Positions 58,373 through 64,000 of a stretch of DNA of 64,000 nucleotides are shown here, piece after piece (position 1 is the first letter of the stretch; every line of letters starts with the position of its first letter). The notes beneath the pieces are model-generated. The model was given only the letters and a program-made list of their open reading frames with translations. It did not search any database and had not been told where the DNA came from. The DNA lies in contig CAAGEE010000004.1 in the NCBI GenBank assembly GCA_900768815.1, positions 1 through 64,000 of the forward strand, given 5' to 3'. Source of the stretch: Bacilli bacterium. GTDB taxonomy: Bacteria > Bacillota_I > Bacilli_A > RF39 > UBA660. The position numbers were made by a program, and so were the translations under genes.

Positions 58373-59254
58373 CTACTCCCCTCCAAATACTTCATAGGCA
58401 TCTGTTACAACGAAGAAAGCATCTGGATCTATTTCAGCTATTCCTTCTTTTAATTTGTAGTAATCTTTTGTAGGTAAGACACACATTAGTACTGTTTGCT
58501 TTTCTTTGGCAAAGCCACCTTTAGCATTAAATACTGTTACGCCATGATTCAAGTACTTTAAAATATACTCTTTAATAGCGGTTTCTTCATCTGTTATAAT
58601 GTAGAAGGCTTTGCTATCTGACACACCTAAAATAACACGATCTGAGATAAAACTTATAATGTATAAAGTAATGATTGAGTACAATAACTTATTTGTACCA
58701 AAGACAAGGGATGATAGCAGAACAACAGTTCCATCAGTACATAAGAGACTTTTTCCCATGCTTAATCTTAAATATTTATTAAGCAGTTGGGTTATAACAT
58801 CTGTTCCACCACCAGTAAAACCAGCTTTAAATATCATACCGGCACCAAAGCCATATAGAACGCCACCAAAAACGGCAGCTAGTAGAAGCTCAGAATTTTC
58901 AATATTAATATAAGCATTGATATTAGATGTTAGTTTTACACATAAAGGAAATACTAGTGATCCCATAATTGAACCTCTTGTTTTCTCTTTACCAAGAAAG
59001 ATAAAACTAATTATTAATAAAACAATGTTTCCTATTAATATTACAGTGGAATAGTCAAAGCTAAATAACTCGTTTAAGATAATAGCAATACCACCTACAC
59101 CACCAGCTACTAAGTCGTTAGGTGCTAAAAATAAGTTATAGGAGATAGATACTAAAAGACAGCCAACAAAGAATTTGAAAAATCTTTTATATTTAGACTT
59201 TTCTCCTATTTGTTCTAAAACCTTTAGACTATTTTTCTTTGATAAAAATTTCAT
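58373..59254 (-). CDS. YitT family membrane protein (first copy)
   Basis: 293 residues, same architecture as its neighbour: membrane part with LFLAPNDLVAGGVGGIAIIL and AGFTGGGTDVITQLLNKY, then DUF2179 ending DAFFVVTDAYEVFGGE. The two copies share most motif positions but differ throughout, so the duplication is old. It follows prfB by one base. Confidence 0.9.
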   Translation of the reverse strand: MKFLSKKNSLKVLEQIGEKSKYKRFFKFFVGCLLVSISYNLFLAPNDLVAGGVGGIAIILNELFSFDYSTVILIGNIVLLIISFIFLGKEKTRGSIMGSLVFPLCVKLTSNINAYINIENSELLLAAVFGGVLYGFGAGMIFKAGFTGGGTDVITQLLNKYLRLSMGKSLLCTDGTVVLLSSLVFGTNKLLYSIITLYIISFISDRVILGVSDSKAFYIITDEETAIKEYILKYLNHGVTVFNAKGGFAKEKQTVLMCVLPTKDYYKLKEGIAEIDPDAFFVVTDAYEVFGGE

Positions 59255-59255
59255 A

Positions 59256-60354
59256 TTATAACCCTCTTTTTAAATTACTTTCTATAAAATCATCAATATC
59301 TCCATCTAAGACTTTAGTAACATTACTAGTTTCGTAGTTTGTACGATGATCTTTTACCATGGAATATGGATGCATAACATAACTTCTTATTTGAGAACCA
59401 AATTCAATATTCATTTGATTACCCTTTATTTTATTGAGTTCTTGTTCTTGTTCTTCTATTTTTCTAAGTAATAACTTGTTTCTTAAGACTTTCATAGCTT
59501 GTTCTTTATTTTGTATTTGACTACGTTCATTTTGACAGGTAACTACTATTTTAGTAGGTAAGTGGGTAATTCTTACCGCTGAATCTGTTGTATTTACTCC
59601 TTGTCCACCGCAGCCAGAGGAGCGATAAACATCTATTTTTAAGTCTTTTTCATCTATTTCAATACTATTATCTTGTTCTATTTCTGGTGTTACCTCAATA
59701 GAGGCAAAAGATGTATGACGACGATTGTTGGAGTCGAAAGGAGATAGTCTTACTAAACGATGAACACCTTTTTCATTTTTTAGATAGCCATAAGCATTGT
59801 ATCCCTTTATTAATAAAGAGGCACTTTTAATCCCAGCTTCTTCACCATCTTGATAGTCAAGTATTTCAACTTTATATTTTTTCTTTTCACACCATCTAGT
59901 GTACATTCTATATAACATTAAGGCCCAATCACAAGCTTCTGTTCCTCCTGCTCCTGAATGAATATCTAATATACAGTTATTTTTATCATACGGACCATTA
60001 AGAAGTAGTAGTAAATTTAATTCTTCCAGTTCCTTAGGAAGAGTCTCAATAGTATCTTCTATTTGCTGTTCAATATCTGCATCTGGTTCTAGTTCTATTA
60101 ATTCTAGAAGTTCAAGGGAGTCTTTTACTTTATTTTTTATTTCTTCTACATTAGTTATTGTTTCTTTTTTACTAGAAATTTCACTAATTATAGAATCTTT
60201 TTTTGCTCTGTTACTCCAAAAATCTGGTGACTCTGTTTCTTTTTGAAGAGAAAGTAAGTCGGATTTTTTTTGTTCTATGTCAAAGTAACCTCCAATAGTT
60301 TTCTATTTCTTCTAAGTATTTATTTAATGTGCTTTTTGCTTCTTTTATTTCCAT
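59256..60354 (-). CDS. prfB: Peptide chain release factor 2 with programmed +1 frameshift
   Basis: RF2 ends translation at UGA and UAA. The gene is read in two frames: 24 codons from ATG 60354, then TGA (60280-60282) in CTT TGA C, where a +1 shift continues the frame to 59256. The stimulatory GGAGG (60289-60293) lies upstream of the slip site. The merged product is 365 residues, the standard RF2 length. SPF (recognition tripeptide), GGQ (SSGCGGQGVNTTDSAV) and SGAGGTEACDWA are present. Low RF2 stalls at TGA and favours the shift, so the protein autoregulates. GAGAGG precedes the start. Confidence 0.95.
60279..60293 (-). promoter_or_regulatory. prfB programmed frameshift site
   Basis: On the minus strand GGAGG TTA CTT TGA C: internal ribosome-binding word, slippery CTT, and in-frame stop TGA. 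Confidence 0.95.
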
Positions 60355-60474
60355 ATTATACCTCTCTTATTATAATGTTTCTTTTTTTATTTTTTATACA
60401 TTTTATATTCTAGCTATATGTTAACATATTTTTAGTTTTTTGTATAATAAAAATTATTATTGCATATATTATTA

Positions 60475-60546
60475 GTGAGGAAGGTTCACTATATAGTGTG
60501 AAGATCCTCTGTTAATAGATTGAGCCATTTTTGGCTCTCTTTTTTT
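60475..60546 (+). ncRNA. Candidate structured small RNA, ~72 nt
   Basis: A plus-strand unit between two minus-strand genes. An outer stem GAGGA/TCCTC (60477-60481 with 60505-60509) closes an inner hairpin TTCAC/GTGAA (60485-60489 with 60498-60502), followed by a linker and a terminator (GAGCC/GGCTC with seven or more T). No open frame follows, so it is not an upstream riboswitch. Upstream TGTATA (about 60440) and CATATATTA (about 60462) resemble forespore sigma-factor elements with a 16-base spacer. Family not recognised. Confidence 0.5.
60520..60546 (+). terminator. Terminator of the candidate small RNA
   Basis: GAGCC/GGCTC stem with ATTTTT loop followed by TCTTTTTTT on the plus strand. Confidence 0.85.
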
Positions 60547-60601
60547 GTGCCTTAAATCACAAAAAAAGGATTTTTACTCCTATTTTTGTCACTTGATGTA
60601 C

Positions 60602-61006
60602 TTATTTTATTAATTTTTTATTTAAACAGTATGGTACTACTTCATTTTTTAAAGTATTAGATAGGATATCAGTACCATGTGTTGAATCATACCATAGGAA
60701 GTTTTCTATTTCATCACTTGTTGTTAGGCTGCCTTTTAGTTTTTCTTTAGATAAGAAAACATAGAAATGAATAGGCGTTTTACCATCACTAGTTGCGATT
60801 TCATCAAATTCCATGACTAGTTCAAGGGAATCTTCATTAAAGATAGCATTTGGGCCTAGTTCTTCATGGCATTCTCTAATAGCAGCTTCTAATGGAGTTT
60901 CATTTTCTTCAACACGACCACCAATCATTTGATAGGTTGATCTTTTTCTTGGTTTATCAATTAATAGTTTTTCATCTTGAAAAAACATTGTTCCGACTAC
61001 TTTCAT
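60602..61006 (-). CDS. Nudix hydrolase
   Basis: 134 residues, with the Nudix box GGRVEENETPLEAAIRECHE followed by ELG (about 29-51), complete in Gly, Arg-Glu and the two Glu metal ligands. Members hydrolyse nucleoside diphosphates linked to other groups; the substrate is not predictable. It starts one base after the preceding gene stops and ends the operon. Confidence 0.92.
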   Translation of the reverse strand: MKVVGTMFFQDEKLLIDKPRKRSTYQMIGGRVEENETPLEAAIRECHEELGPNAIFNEDSLELVMEFDEIATSDGKTPIHFYVFLSKEKLKGSLTTSDEIENFLWYDSTHGTDILSNTLKNEVVPYCLNKKLIK

Positions 61007-61007
61007 A

Positions 61008-61790
61008 TTATTCTCCTTCTCTCATAAGTTTCATTTTTTTAGTATACTCTTTAACACAGTCATCTAATTCGACAGTTCCATAGTCATGAATAGCGTCTAT
61101 TTGACCATTTAGACTACAATATGTAGGCCATGATGTAGCATCACAGGCTAACTTTATAGAAAGATCAGCATTACATCTTTTACCAATATAATTATTAATA
61201 GTTATGGCAGAAAGTGGTGATATAGAATTGGTAATATCAAAAATAAGGCCAAAGTAAGAATCAAGCTCTAAAAGAGTTTTTACTTTTGGTACTACAGATT
61301 CCGCTGTTATGAAAGGTATTATCAAGTTATCAATAGATAAGTTTTCTTTGTCTTCTTGAAGATAACGTTCTCTATAGAAGTTCTTTGATTCAAGAAGTGC
61401 TCTTCTTAGTTCTTTGAGTCTTTTAATATTGGTTAGTTGTTCATGTTTTCTATTGCCAAATAAGCTAGTTATTCTAGTTACAAAATCCGCTTGGCTTTTT
61501 TCATCTAATTTTAGACCAGATGATAGTATTTTACTGATTATATTTTCAATAATGGTAAATTCTAGAAATTCTCCAGCAGCACTTATAGTTTCATAATCAC
61601 TTTGCTTTTTATTTGGTTTAGAAAGAATATAGTCTTCCATATAAATGGCGATTGGTATATTACTGCTAGTTTTAACAGGGTATGATTCTTCGAGTCCTTG
61701 TAAGAACTGATGTCTTTCTTTGGTATTATACCCATATATAATTTGATGTCTACTTGTATCCATTATTTGTCTTTTTAAATATTCTTCCAT
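61008..61790 (-). CDS. P-loop-NTPase-like protein with degenerate Walker A, 260 aa
   Basis: The N-terminal HQIIYGYNTKERHQFLQGL has the shape of a P-loop (strand, Gly, helix), but Lys-Ser/Thr is missing (KERH). Later strands SIKLACDATSWPTYCSLNG and IDAIHDYGTVELDD resemble the sensor part of ORC/Cdc6-like or STAND-like ATPases. Probably an AAA relative that has lost hydrolysis, or a divergent one. It lies between the SIS gene (50-base gap) and the Nudix gene (one-base gap). Confidence 0.55.
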   Translation of the reverse strand: MEEYLKRQIMDTSRHQIIYGYNTKERHQFLQGLEESYPVKTSSNIPIAIYMEDYILSKPNKKQSDYETISAAGEFLEFTIIENIISKILSSGLKLDEKSQADFVTRITSLFGNRKHEQLTNIKRLKELRRALLESKNFYRERYLQEDKENLSIDNLIIPFITAESVVPKVKTLLELDSYFGLIFDITNSISPLSAITINNYIGKRCNADLSIKLACDATSWPTYCSLNGQIDAIHDYGTVELDDCVKEYTKKMKLMREGE

Positions 61791-61840
61791 AACCCACCTC
61801 TTTTTTAGTATATCATTATATTAAGGATAAAGAAACTCTT

Positions 61841-62764
61841 TTAGAGAGCTCCTTTGTAAGTGTAGAGTTTTTTAGTAATTGGAGAGTAATCTACTTTTGA
61901 TAAATCTTTTTCTCTTTGTTCGGCTAAATACTTTGTTAAATACATTGATTGAACTAACATATGGAAGTCAGCTTCTACTTGATCTTTTGCTGGAGAGGAT
62001 ATTACTATTATTTCATTATAATAAGGTTTTAATTCTTCTAACATCATTTTATCAAAGTCTGTTTCTCTATTAAAATAGATAGCATTACTACTATGAACAG
62101 TTGAGATAGTTGAGCGACCATGACAATAAGAGTATTTATCATGTACTATAGGTATGGCTAGACCTGATTCTACGAGAGTTGATTCTAGATACTTAGCAGA
62201 TGTTGAAGTATCATAGCCGGAGAAGATTTCGTAAGTGACAGGTGTTGTTTCAAAAGAGAAGTTGCTTGGTTCAATTAATTCTAAGATTCTATCAGTATTT
62301 CCATCTAAGTAATAGTCTAGAAAGATACTTACTGGTATTAGGGTTGCTCCGAGAGAGATGAAACTTCTTTCTTTATCAATAGATGTTTGATACTGTAGAT
62401 AAGTAACATCTGGGTCAGCAAAAGAATTATTCGATAATAAGAACTTCTTTAGATTATTCTGAAATGATAAGTCAACTCCATAGTTATTACCACTATAGCT
62501 ACAGGCTAGAACGTTTCTAAAACCTGATAAGTTTTGATAAATAAAATCTCTTGGTTCACTACTTTGAGTAATGATATGATTCTTTTGATTTATAATTTTA
62601 GCACCAAAGGTACTTACAACACTAGATCCTCCTACTCCAGATACAATTGATGGTTCCTTTAGTTCTAGTAAATTTCTTCTAATAAACTCTAAATCCGTTT
62701 TATCAAAAGCATCTTCTACTCTCCTCTTTAAATATTCAAAATTAATTTTCATGTTTTTTTCCAT
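61841..62764 (-). CDS. SIS-domain sugar-phosphate-binding protein
   Basis: 307 residues, with a sugar isomerase (SIS) fold related to the isomerase half of GlmS. VSGVGGSSVVSTFGAKII gives the first phosphate loop, ACSYSGNNYGVDL the SxSG-type second loop, and DKYSYCHGRSTIS a Ser/His-containing late motif. It could isomerise or merely sense a phosphosugar or nucleotide sugar. The ribosome site GAGGAGG is buried in a hairpin (next entry). Part of the DUF1653/WYL/SIS/P-loop/Nudix operon. Confidence 0.8.
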   Translation of the reverse strand: MEKNMKINFEYLKRRVEDAFDKTDLEFIRRNLLELKEPSIVSGVGGSSVVSTFGAKIINQKNHIITQSSEPRDFIYQNLSGFRNVLACSYSGNNYGVDLSFQNNLKKFLLSNNSFADPDVTYLQYQTSIDKERSFISLGATLIPVSIFLDYYLDGNTDRILELIEPSNFSFETTPVTYEIFSGYDTSTSAKYLESTLVESGLAIPIVHDKYSYCHGRSTISTVHSSNAIYFNRETDFDKMMLEELKPYYNEIIVISSPAKDQVEADFHMLVQSMYLTKYLAEQREKDLSKVDYSPITKKLYTYKGAL

Positions 62765-62803
62765 AAAAATACCTCCTCAAGTTCAATATAACTTAAGAGG
62801 AGG
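62765..62803 (-). promoter_or_regulatory. Hairpin covering the SIS gene ribosome site
   Basis: CCTCCTC (62772-62778) and GAGGAGG (62797-62803) pair perfectly, with inner AAGTT/AACTT and a 2-base bulge. On the minus strand the 3' arm is the ribosome site GAGGAGG, 7 bases from the ATG, followed by TATTTTT. It can act as a sequestering hairpin or as an attenuator/terminator between the WYL and SIS genes. Confidence 0.7.
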
Positions 62804-62814
62804 AAGTATTTCGT

Positions 62815-63417
62815 CTACTCATATTTTTCATCTAATAATTCATATTCTAAAATTCGTTTTAGTTCAAAATGTCTGATATCATGTTTCATTTCACAAAAAG
62901 CGGCACAATACCAACCATCTTGGAAAAGAAACATTTCGGCTGGATCAATTATTCTTTCATTTTCGCCTTTATTGTAGGAATAATAACGTATTCTTACTTT
63001 GCGTTTTTCTCTAATGGCGCGAGTTAATAAATTAAATTTCTTTTGAAGTTCGTCTTCTAATTTGAACTTCGAGGTATCTTGTTTACTTCCAATATAAATT
63101 CCTTTGATTTTGTTTTGTAAAGTTAGGAGACTTTCTCTTTTTACTTCATCTGGTTCTTTTTCGATATATTGGTCTAATAACTTATAGTCATTTTCAGAAA
63201 AGCGGCGAATTGGAATCTTAACAGGTCTAGTTAGGACATAACCTCCATATGGTCCTAGAATTGAGTCAATATAAATTCCGGCTTTTTCTAAATCCTCTTT
63301 GTAGACTCTTATCATTCGTTCGGATACTTCGAGAATAGTTGAAAGTTCTTTAATACTATATTTACGCCCAGATTGTAATAATTCTAATAAAGTTATAACG
63401 TTTGATACTTTAGACAT
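62815..63417 (-). CDS. HTH-WYL transcriptional regulator
   Basis: 200 residues. N-terminal winged HTH (LLELLQSGRKYSIKELSTIL, VSERMIRVYKEDLEKAGI) and a C-terminal WYL domain (IREKRKVRIRYYSYNKGE, LFQDGWYCAAFCE). WYL proteins sense small ligands or nucleic-acid ends and often control stress or defence operons. Shorter than the usual ~310 because the C-terminal extension is missing. Likely regulates its own operon. Confidence 0.9.
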   Translation of the reverse strand: MSKVSNVITLLELLQSGRKYSIKELSTILEVSERMIRVYKEDLEKAGIYIDSILGPYGGYVLTRPVKIPIRRFSENDYKLLDQYIEKEPDEVKRESLLTLQNKIKGIYIGSKQDTSKFKLEDELQKKFNLLTRAIREKRKVRIRYYSYNKGENERIIDPAEMFLFQDGWYCAAFCEMKHDIRHFELKRILEYELLDEKYE

Positions 63418-63423
63418 AATCTA

Positions 63424-63669
63424 TTACTTAGTAACACTTTCTATATTTTGTAATTCAAAACGATATTTTTGTTTAATATCCGGATATTTTTCATGATCTA
63501 CTTCGCCTAAAAACATATCTTTAGGTCTTATCCATAATTCATAAGATCCATATAGGGCTCTATAAATAACACATTCTTCTCCTGTTTCTGAATATTTGCC
63601 TGTGTCTACTACTAAGTAATAGTTTCCTTTAAAATGTTTGTAGATACCATTTATTTTTAATTTATTCAT
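63424..63669 (-). CDS. DUF1653 domain protein, 81 aa
   Basis: An 81-residue protein starting MNKLKINGIYKHFKGNYYLV (AAAGAGGTG upstream). The DUF1653 fold is recognised by the GIYxHFKGNYYxV start, a conserved ECVIYRALYGSYELWIRP middle and a phenylalanine near the C terminus. Function unknown; found next to regulators and metabolic genes. First gene of the operon, six bases before the WYL gene. TATAAT lies 18 bases before its ribosome site. Confidence 0.85.
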   Translation of the reverse strand: MNKLKINGIYKHFKGNYYLVVDTGKYSETGEECVIYRALYGSYELWIRPKDMFLGEVDHEKYPDIKQKYRFELQNIESVTK

Positions 63670-63705
63670 TTTAACACCTCTTTGTTTATTATAACATTGC
63701 ATAGA

Positions 63706-63727
63706 AAAAAGACAAAGATGTCTTTTT
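63706..63727 (-). terminator. Terminator of the partial gene at the right edge
   Basis: A 9-bp perfect stem (AAAAAGACA/TGTCTTTTT, AAGA loop) followed on the minus strand by TTTCTATG. It separates the edge gene from the DUF1653 operon. Confidence 0.8.
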
Positions 63728-63729
63728 AA

Positions 63730-64000
63730 TTACTCGATAAAAGATGAAGGCTTTTCATTTAAAGTACCTCTATAATAATTAGCTTGATACTTTTGTGGTC
63801 TATTTAGACAATCATTTATTGGTATTAAGGTATAATCTTTTAGAATTACATATTCATAAGTGAAAGTTAAAACCTCATCGTAATGTTTTGTTAACAAATC
63901 TATTTTCATAGTAGTTGTCTTTTTACCAGAGGTATCATAGTAATCAATAATTTCATAAAAGCCTTTATCTGTTTTTAAGATTCGTTCGTTGTAGATACGA
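63730..64000 (-). CDS. 3' part of an unidentified gene, truncated by window edge
   Basis: An open frame of 90 codons runs from the right edge to TAA at 63730-63732 (ends NEKPSSFIE). Visible residues include GFYEIIDYYDTSGKKTTTMK and VILKDYTLIPINDC, beta-rich with many Tyr, Lys and Thr. No family recognised from the fragment. Confidence 0.6.
   Translation of the reverse strand, partial: RIYNERILKTDKGFYEIIDYYDTSGKKTTTMKIDLLTKHYDEVLTFTYEYVILKDYTLIPINDCLNRPQKYQANYYRGTLNEKPSSFIE

Noticed and set aside
59919..60354. prfB as a pseudogene broken by an in-frame TGA
   Set aside because: The TGA is in the canonical CTT TGA C context with an upstream GGAGG and the shifted product has exactly standard length.
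60475..60546. Signal recognition particle RNA or 6S RNA
   Set aside because: The GGAAGG word hinted at SRP RNA, but the conserved GCAGC loop partner is missing and the length and fold do not fit; 6S RNA is much longer with a central bubble.
1..64000. tRNA, rRNA, insertion sequences, prophage
   Set aside because: No cloverleaf ending in CCA-type acceptor, no rRNA segments, no transposase or integrase and no long terminal inverted repeats were seen.

Overview
The window is one contiguous piece of a very AT-rich (roughly 30% GC by eye) Firmicutes chromosome. Gene content points to the Bacilli, near the uncultured gut lineages that border Erysipelotrichales and Mollicutes (RF39-like). It carries WhiA, YvcK/GlmR, ClpP, Spo0A, FtsEX and UvrAB, an Acholeplasma/Streptococcus-type glycolipid glucosyltransferase, and a reduced version of the Bacillus ribosomal-protein region. 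The genetic code is standard: TGA is used as a stop, and an RF2 gene is present with its TGA-dependent programmed frameshift. Spo0A and a collagen-like surface protein suggest spore formation. No rRNA, tRNA, CRISPR array or transposase was seen.

Layout. 0.2-2.7 kb: a translationally coupled aminotransferase and ATP-grasp ligase pair. 2.9-5.7 kb: an orphan protein, a ZIP metal transporter and an isolated holin/M23 endolysin pair. 5.8-13 kb: rplM-rpsI, two unknown membrane proteins, truA, two EcfA-like ATPases with damaged motifs, an SDR, and rplQ-rpoA. 11-25.5 kb: the full S10-spc-alpha ribosomal superoperon, read leftward from a strong promoter and leader at 25.5 kb, with no rpmD (L30). 25.6-30.2 kb: a Y-family polymerase, an HTH protein, PGAM, a DUF4143 ATPase and Spo0A. 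30.3-37.8 kb: glycolysis (tpiA, pgk, gapA) interleaved with glycolipid genes, then a uridine-kinase-like protein. 37.9-48.1 kb: clpP, whiA, yvcK, lgt, a YvlD-like protein (no hprK between them), uvrA, a WXG100 pair and uvrB. 48.2-54.5 kb: an accessory surface/secretion block. It holds the collagen-like protein, four WXG-type proteins (one with a C39-like domain that has lost Cys and His), a signal-peptidase-like protein without its catalytic Ser, an ABC exporter and a 28-residue peptide. 54.6-60.4 kb: the FtsEX-M23 hydrolase module, two YitT proteins and prfB. 60.4-64 kb: a candidate small RNA and an operon of DUF1653, WYL regulator, SIS protein, P-loop-like protein and Nudix hydrolase.

The parts most likely to be new are: (1) the WXG-type cluster with catalytically dead peptidase-fold proteins and the peptide/ABC exporter unit; (2) the EcfA pair that keeps its conserved place beside truA although ecfT is gone and one ATPase has lost Walker A; (3) the WYL/SIS/P-loop/Nudix operon with a hairpin over an internal ribosome binding site; (4) an isolated ~72-nt structured RNA; (5) 42-bp repeats carrying DnaA-box-like motifs beside uvrA. 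All functions are inferred from sequence reading alone.
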